This document shows positions 34,075 to 41,711 of a stretch of 64,000 bases of DNA, piece after piece (within the stretch, counting starts at the first letter, position 1; every line of letters begins with the position of its first letter). A model generated the notes under the pieces. The model was not told the origin of the DNA. It was given only the letters and a program-made list of their open reading frames with translations, and did no database searches. A program made the position numbers and the translations under genes. This stretch comes from Halorussus caseinilyticus (GTDB lineage: Archaea > Halobacteriota > Halobacteria > Halobacteriales > Haladaptataceae), in the NCBI RefSeq assembly GCF_029338395.1, contig NZ_CP119809.1, positions 248,001 through 312,000 of the forward strand, given 5' to 3'.

Positions 34075-34713
34075 GTGGCAGTCTCGTTCGACCTCTTCGG
34101 AACGCTCGTCACGGCCGACAGGCCCGACGACCCCGCCAGCGCCGTCGCCGCGGAACTCCGCGAGCGCGGGGTGGCGGTCCCCGACGACTGGGACCGGGCC
34201 TACCGCGAGGTCCACGTCGACGCGCCCGAGGGCGCGGAGGTGCCGCTGATGGCCCACGTCAGCGCCGCCCTCGCCAGTCGCGGCGTCGATGCGCCCGGCA
34301 ACGCCGCGCGCCGGGCCGTCGTCGCGGCGTTCGACCCCGATGTCGAAACCCGCGAGGGCGCGGTCGAAGCCATCGAGTCTGCCAGCGACCGCGGACCGGT
34401 CGCAGTTCTCTCGAACTGCGCGGTCCCGCAACTCGCCCGCAAAGCCCTGATTCGGTCGGCCCTCGACCGCGAGGCGTTCGACGCCGTCGTCACCAGCGTC
34501 GCCTGCGGGTGGCGCAAGCCCGACGCGCGGGCGTTCGAGACCTGCGCCGACCGACTCGGCGTCCCCGTCTCGGAACTCGTCCACGTCGGCGACGACCCGC
34601 GGACCGACGGCGGCGCGGCCGACGCGGGACTCACCGACGACGGCGGCACCGCGGTCCTCCTGTCGGAGGTGCCCCTCGCGGCGTTCCCCGACTGGTTGGA
34701 GGGGCGGCGATGA
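34075..34713 (+). CDS. HAD-superfamily hydrolase
   Basis: A 212-residue haloacid-dehalogenase-type phosphatase starting with GTG. Motif I is SFDLFGTLVT (the second Asp of DxD is replaced by Phe-Gly, as in dehalogenase-like branches), motif II VLSNCAV, motif III Lys in CGWRKPDA, and motif IV VGDDPRTDGG. It overlaps cbiB by 4 nt (ATGA). In this operon it may dephosphorylate a cobalamin precursor, such as adenosylcobalamin 5'-phosphate or alpha-ribazole phosphate; that is inference. Confidence 0.88.
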   Translation: MAVSFDLFGTLVTADRPDDPASAVAAELRERGVAVPDDWDRAYREVHVDAPEGAEVPLMAHVSAALASRGVDAPGNAARRAVVAAFDPDVETREGAVEAIESASDRGPVAVLSNCAVPQLARKALIRSALDREAFDAVVTSVACGWRKPDARAFETCADRLGVPVSELVHVGDDPRTDGGAADAGLTDDGGTAVLLSEVPLAAFPDWLEGRR

Positions 34714-35723
34714 CCTCGGCGTCCGCCCTCGCGCTCCCCATCGCGTTCGCCCTCCTGCTCGACGCCGCAGTCGCCGAACCCCCGAATCGCTTCCACCCCG
34801 TGGCGTGGTTCGGGTCGCTGGTCGCCGCCTTCGACCGGGAGTGGTCCCGGCCTCGACTCGCGGGTCTCGCCGTCGCCGCCGCGCTCCCGGTGGTCGCGGC
34901 CGGACTCGTCGTACTCGCCGTCTTCGCCGCGACTCGGCTCCACCCCGTCGCTGGCACCGTCGCCGCGGGACTCGCCGTCTTCGCTACGACGAGTGTCCGG
35001 ATGCTCTCGGCGAAGGCCGCCGAGGTGGTCGCCGCGACCGAGACCGACCTGCCGACCGCCCGCGAGCGACTGCGGTGGTTGGCCGGTCGGGACGCCGCCG
35101 ACCTCTCGCCGGGCGAGGTCCGGAGCGCCGCGGTCGAGAGCGCCGCCGAGAACCTCGCCGACGGCGTGGTGGCCCCACTGCTCGCGTTCGCGCTTCTCGC
35201 GCCCGTCTCGCCGTCGCTCGGGGCCGGGGCCGCGGCGTGGGTCAAAGCGGTCAACACCCTCGACTCGATGCTGGGCTACCGCGAGACGCCCCACGGCACC
35301 GCCAGCGCCCGCCTCGACGACCTCGTAATGTGGATTCCCGCTCGCGCGAGCGCGCTCCTGCTCGCGCTCGCGGCGCTCGCGCCCGGCGCGCTCCCCGACG
35401 GCGCGCGGTGGGCCGACGCCCCGCCCTCGCCGAACTCCGGGTGGCCGATGGCGACGCTGGCGGCGGTCGTGGACGCCAGACTGGAAAAGCCCGGCGTCTA
35501 CGTCCTGAACTCCGACGCCGCGCTCCCCTCGGTCGAGTCCTCGCGCGAGGGCGTCCGGGTCGTCTCGGCCGCGGGCGTGCTGGCGTTCGTCCTCGCGGGC
35601 GCTCTCGCCGTCCTGTTGACCCAGTTTCTCGCCTCCGGCGAGAGTGTCTCGCTCGCCACCTTCGCGGGCGTCGGCGCGATGACCGCGCCGACGCCCGCCC
35701 GGGAGGTGGTGGCGTGGTCCTGA
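34710..35723 (+). CDS. cbiB: Adenosylcobinamide-phosphate synthase CbiB
   Basis: Integral membrane enzyme that attaches (R)-1-aminopropan-2-ol phosphate to adenosylcobyric acid. The 337-residue product shows the family motifs EPPNRFHPVAWFG, SAAVESAAENLADGVVAPL and VNTLDSMLGY, with several membrane helices. Start at 34710 overlaps the HAD stop; its 3' end overlaps cobS by 10 nt. Confidence 0.95.
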   Translation: MTSASALALPIAFALLLDAAVAEPPNRFHPVAWFGSLVAAFDREWSRPRLAGLAVAAALPVVAAGLVVLAVFAATRLHPVAGTVAAGLAVFATTSVRMLSAKAAEVVAATETDLPTARERLRWLAGRDAADLSPGEVRSAAVESAAENLADGVVAPLLAFALLAPVSPSLGAGAAAWVKAVNTLDSMLGYRETPHGTASARLDDLVMWIPARASALLLALAALAPGALPDGARWADAPPSPNSGWPMATLAAVVDARLEKPGVYVLNSDAALPSVESSREGVRVVSAAGVLAFVLAGALAVLLTQFLASGESVSLATFAGVGAMTAPTPAREVVAWS

Positions 35724-36499
35724 CCGCGGTCCGCGGCGCGCTGGGCTTTCTCACCCGGATTCCGACCGGCCGGACCGACGAGGCGTGGACCGCCTTCCGC
35801 GAGACCCCGGCGGCGTTCCCGCTGGCCGGGTGGGTCGTGGGTGCGCTGGCCGCGCTTCCGCTCGCGGCACCGGCCGTCGTACCGGCCGCGCCGGTTCCGG
35901 TCCCGACGGTCGCGTTCGGCTACCTGCTCGCGGTCTACGCCGTCACCGGCGTCAACCACGCCGACGGGGTGGCCGACCTCGGTGACGCCGCGGTGGTCCA
36001 CGGCGACCCCGAGAGACGCCGGGCCGTGCTGAAAGACACCGAGGTCGGCGTCGGCGCGGTGCTGGCGCTCGGTCTCGCGCTCGCCGGTCTCGCGCTCGGC
36101 GCGCTCTCGCTGGCCCGACTCCCGCCGGTCGCGCCCTCGTCGGCGGCGGTCGGCGTCCCGACTGCGGTCGGGGTCGCCCTCGCCGCCGAAGTCGGCGCGA
36201 AGGTCGGGATGGCCGCGCTCGCTTGCCTCGGGACGCCCGCGTTCGAGGGACTGGGGTCCGCGTTCACCGACAACTCGCCGACTTCGCTGGTCGCGCCGGG
36301 CCTCGTCGCGGTCCCCGTCGCTCTGCTCGGCGTCCCCGCCCTCGCCGCCCTCGCCGGAGGGGTCGCCGTCGCGCTCGCGCTCCTGTCGTGGTCCCGGTCG
36401 GCTCTCGGCGGCGTCAACGGCGACGTGTTCGGCGCGGCCAACGAACTCGCCCGACTCGCTGGTCTCCACGCGGGGGTGGTCGCGTGGACGCTATCGTGA
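35714..36499 (+). CDS. cobS: Adenosylcobinamide-GDP ribazoletransferase CobS
   Basis: Membrane enzyme joining adenosylcobinamide-GDP with alpha-ribazole (phosphate). The 261-residue protein starts with GTG (VVLTAVRGALGFLTRIPTGR) inside the cbiB end. The acid-rich catalytic region NHADGVADLGDAAVVHGDPE and the later VNGDVFGAANELA match the family. About six membrane helices. Confidence 0.95.
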   Translation: MVLTAVRGALGFLTRIPTGRTDEAWTAFRETPAAFPLAGWVVGALAALPLAAPAVVPAAPVPVPTVAFGYLLAVYAVTGVNHADGVADLGDAAVVHGDPERRRAVLKDTEVGVGAVLALGLALAGLALGALSLARLPPVAPSSAAVGVPTAVGVALAAEVGAKVGMAALACLGTPAFEGLGSAFTDNSPTSLVAPGLVAVPVALLGVPALAALAGGVAVALALLSWSRSALGGVNGDVFGAANELARLAGLHAGVVAWTLS

Positions 36500-37071
36500 T
36501 GTGCGGCGGCCGGGGCACCCGCCTCGACAGCGAGACCGAGAAACCCCTCTTCGAGGTCGGCGGCCGACCGATGCTCGCGCGCGTCGCCGACGCCCTCGCC
36601 GGAAGTCGAGCCGAGACCGCTCACGCTGTCGTCTCGCCCCACGCGCCCGAGACCCGCGAATTCGCCGCCGAGCGCGCCGACCTCGCCCCCGTCGAGACGC
36701 CCGGCGAGGGCTACGTCGAGGACCTGCGGGCCGCCCTGCGAGCGGTCGAACCGCCGGTTCTCACGGTCGCCGCGGACCTGCCCCTCCTCGACGCGGACGC
36801 CGTGAACGCGGTCCTCGACGCCTACGACGAGGCTCGCCGCGGGGTCCCCGAACCACCCTCGAAGACGGTCTGCGTCCCGGCCGCGCTCAAGCGTGAACTC
36901 GGCGCGAGCATCGACACCGCCTTCGAGCGCGACGGTCGGGAAGTGGCCCCCGCGGGCGTCAATATCGTCGCCCAGACGGATACGGAAACCATGTACGAGA
37001 CCTACGACGCACGACTGGCAGTGAACGTGAATCGACTCCCGGACGCCGACCTCGCGGAGGCGTTGCTGTGA
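36484..37071 (+). CDS. cobY: Adenosylcobinamide-phosphate guanylyltransferase CobY
   Basis: The archaeal, non-orthologous replacement for CobU: transfers GMP from GTP to adenosylcobinamide phosphate. The 195-residue product has the nucleotidyltransferase signature [33 protein letters not shown] and PAGVNI. The GTG at 36484 is preferred over the ATG at 36499 because the first beta strand (VDAIVM) would otherwise be lost. It overlaps cobS by 16 nt and cobT by 4 nt. Confidence 0.95.
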   Translation: MDAIVMCGGRGTRLDSETEKPLFEVGGRPMLARVADALAGSRAETAHAVVSPHAPETREFAAERADLAPVETPGEGYVEDLRAALRAVEPPVLTVAADLPLLDADAVNAVLDAYDEARRGVPEPPSKTVCVPAALKRELGASIDTAFERDGREVAPAGVNIVAQTDTETMYETYDARLAVNVNRLPDADLAEALL

Positions 37072-38072
37072 GACTCGTCGTCTTCGCCGGGACGACCCGG
37101 ACCGCCGAAATCGACGGCCTGAGCGCCGCGGGTGCCGACCCGGAGGCGATGGTCCACACCCCGAGCGCCGACGCCGAGATTCTCGAATACGGCGCACCGG
37201 TCCGCGCGCCCGTCGTCCCGGTCAGTCCCACGGGGTGTCCGACTCCGGCGGTCGTGACTCGCGCGGTCCGCGAACTCGCCGACTTCGAGACGACCGTGGT
37301 GGACGCCGGACTCGCCGAACCCACCGCCGCGCCGACCGTCACGGTCGGCGCGCGCCCCGGCGAGGACGTGCGCGAGGAGGACCCCGTGCCGACCGCGCCC
37401 GGTGCCTTCGCCGCCGCCCGGCAGTTCGGCCGCCGACTCCCCGACGACGAGGTGGTCGTCGCCGAGACGATTCCCGGCGGGACCACGACCGCACTCGGCG
37501 TCCTGACCGCACTCGGCGAAGAGCGCGGCGTCTCGTCGTCGCTCCCCGACAACCCAATCGAGCGAAAGCGCGAGGTGGTCGCCGACGCCCTCGACGCCAG
37601 CGGACTCGACCCCGGCGACGCGGCGGGCGACCCCCGACTCGCGCTCCGGAAGGTCGGCGACCCCGTGCTGGCGAGCGCCGCGGGGTTCGTCGCCGGGGCC
37701 GCCCGGTCGGGCACCCGCGTCACGCTCGCTGGCGGGACCCAACTCGTGGCTGTCGCGGCGCTGGCGCGCCACGCGGGACTCGACTCGGCGCTCTCGCTCG
37801 CCACGACTCGGTTCGTCGCCGACGACCCGGCCGTGGACCTCCGGAGCGCGGGCGCGGACTTCGACCTCGACGTGACCGTCACCGACCCCGGATTCGACGG
37901 GACCGACCACCCCGCGACGGCCCGGTACGCCGCCGGAGAAGCCAAGGAGGGCGTCGGCATGGGCGGCGCGTTGGCGCTGGCCGACCGCGAGGGCGTCCCG
38001 ATGGCTCGGGTCCGCGAGGAGGTTCGGTCGGTGTACGACGAACTGGTGGAGGGAGAGGATGGACCCGGATAG
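37068..38072 (+). CDS. cobT: Archaeal CobT-like phosphoribosyltransferase
   Basis: A 334-residue member of the nicotinate-nucleotide-dimethylbenzimidazole phosphoribosyltransferase family, archaeal type (UPF0284). Visible features: [30 protein letters not shown] and [17 protein letters not shown]. It makes alpha-ribazole phosphate for the lower ligand. Start is GTG at 37068 ([16 protein letters not shown] follows), in a GTGA overlap with cobY; its end overlaps cobD by 14 nt. Confidence 0.92.
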   Translation: MRLVVFAGTTRTAEIDGLSAAGADPEAMVHTPSADAEILEYGAPVRAPVVPVSPTGCPTPAVVTRAVRELADFETTVVDAGLAEPTAAPTVTVGARPGEDVREEDPVPTAPGAFAAARQFGRRLPDDEVVVAETIPGGTTTALGVLTALGEERGVSSSLPDNPIERKREVVADALDASGLDPGDAAGDPRLALRKVGDPVLASAAGFVAGAARSGTRVTLAGGTQLVAVAALARHAGLDSALSLATTRFVADDPAVDLRSAGADFDLDVTVTDPGFDGTDHPATARYAAGEAKEGVGMGGALALADREGVPMARVREEVRSVYDELVEGEDGPG

Positions 38073-39069
38073 CGTCCGCGGGGCCGAGCGGGTGCCCCAC
38101 GGCGGGCGCGACGACCCCGACCTGTTGGAGTTCAGCGCGAACACCAACCCCCGGACGCCGCCGGGAACCCGCGAGGTCTACGCCGAGTCGTTCGACCCCT
38201 CTCGGTCGTATCCCGACGACGACTACCCCGCGTTCCGGCGGGCCGCGGCCGACTTCGCGGACTGCGACCCGGAGGCGGTCGTTCCGACTGCCGGGGGTCT
38301 GGCGGCGCTCCGCCTCGCGTTCGCCGTCGGCGTCTCGCCCGGCGACTCCGTGCTGGTCCCGTACCCGAGTTTCGGCGAGTACGCCCGCGAGGTGCGCTTG
38401 CAGGGCGGCGACCCCGCGTTCGTGCCCCACGACGAACTCCTCGACGCCGACCCCGCGGGCCACGCCGCGGCGGTCGTCTGCAACCCCAACAACCCGACCG
38501 GGGACGCCTACGACGCCGACGCCCTCCGGGAGTTCGCGGCCCGGTGTCGGGACGCCGGGACGCTTCTGGTCGCCGACGAGGCCTTCCTCGGGTTCACCGA
38601 CCGACCGTCGCTGGCCGGGCGCTCGGGGGTCGTGGTCGCTCGCTCGCTGACCAAACTCTTCGGCCTGCCGGGTCTCCGGGCCGGGTTCGCGGCGGCGACC
38701 GGCGAACTCGGCGCGGACCTCGCTACCGCCCGGCGCGCGTGGAGTCTCGGAACGCCCGCGGCCCGCGTCGGTGCCCACTGCCTGTGCCAGTCGGCGTTCG
38801 TCGCCGAGACCCGCCAGCGCGTCCGCCGGGAACGAAACCGGATGGCCGACGCCCTCCGCGGGGAGTTCGGCGTCCATCCCTCGGATGCGCCCTTCCTCCT
38901 GCTGGACGTTGGCGAGCGCGACCCCGCAGAAATCGTCGCGTCGGCCCGCGAGCAGGGGGTCGCGCTCCGGGACGCCACCACTTTCCGGGGGTTGGATTCG
39001 CACGTCAGGGTCGCGGTCCGGACTCCCGACGAGAACGACCGTCTGCTGGAGGTGCTGGCAGGTGGTTGA
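38059..39069 (+). CDS. cobD: Threonine-phosphate decarboxylase-like CobD
   Basis: A 336-residue PLP enzyme of the aminotransferase class I/II fold, like histidinol-phosphate aminotransferase. Features: [28 protein letters not shown] and the PLP-lysine in [15 protein letters not shown]. In the cobalamin context it supplies aminopropanol phosphate from threonine phosphate. It overlaps its neighbours on both sides. Confidence 0.93.
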   Translation: MDPDSVRGAERVPHGGRDDPDLLEFSANTNPRTPPGTREVYAESFDPSRSYPDDDYPAFRRAAADFADCDPEAVVPTAGGLAALRLAFAVGVSPGDSVLVPYPSFGEYAREVRLQGGDPAFVPHDELLDADPAGHAAAVVCNPNNPTGDAYDADALREFAARCRDAGTLLVADEAFLGFTDRPSLAGRSGVVVARSLTKLFGLPGLRAGFAAATGELGADLATARRAWSLGTPAARVGAHCLCQSAFVAETRQRVRRERNRMADALRGEFGVHPSDAPFLLLDVGERDPAEIVASAREQGVALRDATTFRGLDSHVRVAVRTPDENDRLLEVLAGG

Positions 39070-39823
39070 GTTCGAGACCACCGTCCGCGAGGGCGTCCTC
39101 AGGGTGCGCCGCGAGGGAGCGCGGTGGCTCTCGACCGGGTGGGGAGGGGGTGAGCGCCGGGGCGACGCCGCCTACAACGTCTCGGTGCCCGAGGGGTTCG
39201 ACCGGACCGACCTCGACGCCTACCTCGCCGAGCGCCGCCAGCGGGCCGGATTCGGCGAATCCGGCCCGTGTCTGCTCACGGGCGTCGAACTCCGCCACGC
39301 TCGCGGCGCGCGGTGCGGACCGGTCTCGGCGATTGGGACCGCTGGCGTCTCGAACCCGGCCGCGCTCCCGATGGTCGCCGCGAGCGAGTCCGCCGACGCG
39401 TCGGCGGACTCGGGCGCTGGCGGCGAGCGCGCGGAATCGGCGTCCGACGCCGATTCCGCGCCCGAAATCGGCACCGTCAACGTCCTCGTCGGCACCCACC
39501 GGGCGCTGGCCGACGGCGCGCTGGCGAACCTGCTGGCGGTCGCAGTCGAGACCAAGACCGCGACTCTGCTCGCCGAGACCGGGTTTCCGGGCACCACGTC
39601 CGACGCCGTGGTCGCGGCGTGCGACCCGGCGGGCGAGGAAGTCGCCTTCACGGGGTCCGCGACCGAAGTCGGGGCCTGCGCCCGGGCTTGCGTCCGCGAG
39701 GCGGTGCGAGCGGCCCTCGACTCCCGGTACGGGGACCGGACCGACGATACGATTCCCGCGTCGGTCGCCGACGCCGACCACGGCGTCGTGACCGACCGGC
39801 GCGCAGTAGTGTTTAAACCATGA
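39062..39823 (+). CDS. cbiZ: Adenosylcobinamide amidohydrolase CbiZ
   Basis: Salvage enzyme that removes the aminopropanol arm of cobinamide to give cobyric acid, which CbiB then uses. The 253-residue product starts with GTG ([13 protein letters not shown]) 8 nt inside cobD. Family motifs include GDAAYNVSVPEG, GTAGVSNPA, GTVNVLVGTHRALADGAL and FTGSATEVG. A segment of about 28 residues before IGTVNVLVG (ASESADASADSGAGGERAES and on) looks like an insertion and is encoded by two perfect inverted repeats (39386-39459). Confidence 0.95.
   Translation: MVEFETTVREGVLRVRREGARWLSTGWGGGERRGDAAYNVSVPEGFDRTDLDAYLAERRQRAGFGESGPCLLTGVELRHARGARCGPVSAIGTAGVSNPAALPMVAASESADASADSGAGGERAESASDADSAPEIGTVNVLVGTHRALADGALANLLAVAVETKTATLLAETGFPGTTSDAVVAACDPAGEEVAFTGSATEVGACARACVREAVRAALDSRYGDRTDDTIPASVADADHGVVTDRRAVVFKP
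39386..39459. repeat. Two perfect palindromes inside cbiZ
   Basis: A 26-bp palindrome with half-site GAGTCCGCCGACG spans 39386-39411. A 13-bp hairpin follows: GCGGAATCGGCGT (39431-39443) with its reverse complement at 39447-39459. Both stay in frame and code for the insertion-like segment of CbiZ. Confidence 0.85.
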
Positions 39824-40413
39824 CTAACGATACAGAATCCAGCTCCGGCGGCATCGACCCATCGACCCCCGACGAGTTCGGTCTCGTGCAGGCGTGGTGG
39901 GGCGACGGGAAGGGCAAGACCACCGCGGCGCTCGGCATGGGCTTTCGGGCCGCGGGTCACGGCTACCGCGTCCACCTGCTCCAGTTCATGAAGGGCGGCG
40001 CGAACAGCGTCGAGGACGCTCGCGGGGAGTACGCCGCCATCGACGCCCTTCCGACGTTCACCTACGAGACCACCGGCGAGTACGGGTGGCACGGCTTCGC
40101 GGACGGGAGCGACGACGACCAACACGCCGCCCGCGCGAAGGCGGCGCTGGCCCGCGCCCGCGACGCCGCCGACGAGGGCTACCACATGCTGATTTTGGAC
40201 GAAGTGCTGTACGCCGCCAACCGGGGTCTCGTCGAACCCGAGGCGGTCCGGGAGTTCGTCGCGTCGAAACCCGACGGTCTCGAACTCGTCCTGACCGGCG
40301 GCCACCGGCGTCCCGAGTACGTCGCGGACCTCGCGGACCTCGTGACCCACGTCGAGAAGGAACGCCACCCCATCGAGGACGGGCAGGGCGCGCGGAAGGG
40401 CACCGAGTACTGA
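39820..40413 (+). CDS. cobA: Cob(I)yrinic acid a,c-diamide adenosyltransferase (CobA/CobO/BtuR)
   Basis: Adds the 5'-deoxyadenosyl group to cobalt. The 197-residue protein has the P-loop GDGKGKTTAALGMGF, LLQFMKGG, a Walker-B-like HMLILDEVLYAA and VLTGGHRRPEY. It overlaps cbiZ by 4 nt and closes the operon. Adenosylation is needed for CbiB/CbiZ substrates. Confidence 0.95.
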   Translation: MTNDTESSSGGIDPSTPDEFGLVQAWWGDGKGKTTAALGMGFRAAGHGYRVHLLQFMKGGANSVEDARGEYAAIDALPTFTYETTGEYGWHGFADGSDDDQHAARAKAALARARDAADEGYHMLILDEVLYAANRGLVEPEAVREFVASKPDGLELVLTGGHRRPEYVADLADLVTHVEKERHPIEDGQGARKGTEY

Positions 40414-40553
40414 AAATCTGCCTCTCGGAAATGTAAAACTTGCTCTAAGAAATGTTTCTCTATCTTTAGCGATTGTATAATTTTCTCGCGCTCGGTCGCC
40501 GCCGCTCGCCGTCGAACGGCACCGTTGACTGTCCGACGCGCCAAGCGCCGGGT

Positions 40554-41499
40554 ATGGTCCGCTCGAACCGCCCGGCGCGACGCTGGCGCGTCGCGCTTCT
40601 CGCTCTCGCCGCTCTCGCAGTGACGCTCGTCGCACGCCGTCTCCGGCGCGCGGTCGCTCGCGCCCGAGACGTACCGCTGAGTCCGCTCACCGCCGGATGG
40701 CGCGTCGGTGCGGACTACCCGGAGCGCCGCGGCATCGTCGCCGACGGCGAAGTCGCGGGGGAGATGGACGACGTGGCCGACTACGCCAGTCCCACCTTCG
40801 ACCCTACGGCGCTCGCGCCCGCAGTCCGGGACTTCTACGAACGCACTGCCGACTACGGACTCGCCTACCGCGTCCGGTGGCACCCCCGTTCCGCCTCGGC
40901 GCGGCCCTCGCCAGCGGCGTCACCAGTCGAATCGAGCAGTTGAACCTCCCCGGACCGGGCGAGTCTGGCGTCCGGGACCTCGACAGTCGATTCGCGCGCG
41001 TGGACCCGGACGCCGACCCACGGCCGGGCGCTCGGGCGTGGGTCCGGACGCGCGCGGACCGCGAGGCGCGGGGCGGTGACGCCGCCTCGCGCCTCGAACC
41101 GGCGGACCGGACGGCCGTCTTCGTGGCGGTCTACGCCCACCACGAGCGGGATTCCGGCGACTCCGAGCGCGACCGAGCGACCCGGTACGTCAACGTCGCG
41201 GTCCCTCTGCCGTGGTCGAACCTGAGTACGGTCCTCAGGCCGGAGAACCGCGGCGACGGTCTCGAACTCACGACGCTCGACGCCGCGGGCGACGAGGGAC
41301 TGTATCTGGCGACTCCGCTGGGGTCGGTTGCGCTCCCACTGGACCAGCGGTTTCGGGTTCGGCCCGCCGACGAACGGGACGCGGGGAGTTCGGCGCGCGC
41401 GCCGAACTCCCCGAGGGCATCGTCGCCACTCACGAGATGTGGGTGTTCGGCCGTCGGTTTCTCACGATACGCTACGCGGGTCGCCCCGAGGAGACGTGA
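40554..41499 (+). pseudogene. Hypothetical protein with two frame breaks
   Basis: Three consecutive segments in three frames together make one haloarchaeal-type protein: an N-terminal membrane helix (RWRVALLALAALAVTLVARR) with VPLSPLTAGWRVGADYPERR; a middle part with LGAALASGVTSRIEQLNLPG and YVNVAVPLPWSNLSTVLRPE; and a C-terminus AELPEGIVATHEMWVFGRRF. Restoring one C in the run 40883-40887 and one G in the run 41383-41386 makes 948 nt and a 315-residue product. The second break is at the foot of a 30-bp perfect palindrome (41383-41412). Either a decaying gene or two homopolymer sequencing errors. Function unknown. Confidence 0.75.
41383..41412. repeat. 30-bp perfect palindrome
   Basis: GGGGAGTTCGGCGCG (41383-41397) is followed directly by its reverse complement (41398-41412). 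It lies in the frameshifted gene at the second break. Confidence 0.8.
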
Positions 41500-41570
41500 G
41501 AGCGCGCGGTGACGAAAAGAGCGACCGACACGGCGGGTGGAGGGCCGATGCGGTCGAACGGGGAGAAAGC

Positions 41571-41707
41571 GGAACTTCGGACCTTACCTGATGTGGTGAA
41601 CGTGGACTGTACTTGCGAGCGTGATAGATGTGGTGAGAGTGGAACTTCGGACCTTACCGAGAGTGTGGTAGATAGGGTGGAACTTCGGACCTTACCTGAT
41701 GTGGTGA
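41571..41707. repeat. Dispersed GGAACTTCGGACCTTACC repeats
   Basis: GGAACTTCGGACCTTACC occurs at 41571-41588, 41641-41658 and 41679-41696. The first and third copies continue identically for another 11 nt (TGATGTGGTGA), and AGATGTGGTGA appears again near 41625-41636. The patch sits between the convergent frameshifted gene and the RND/MMPL gene. A 70-codon open frame crosses it (repeating ELRTLPDVV) but coding is doubtful. Confidence 0.8.
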
Positions 41708-41711
41708 GTGT

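Noticed and set aside
40697-41512. Intact stand-alone gene in the middle frame of 40554-41499
   Set aside because: Its N-terminal part is low-complexity Arg-rich sequence and its C-terminal end departs from the natural continuation found in the next frame.
41571-41707. CRISPR array
   Set aside because: Repeats are only partly identical, spacing is irregular (70 and 38 nt), there are just three copies and no cas genes.
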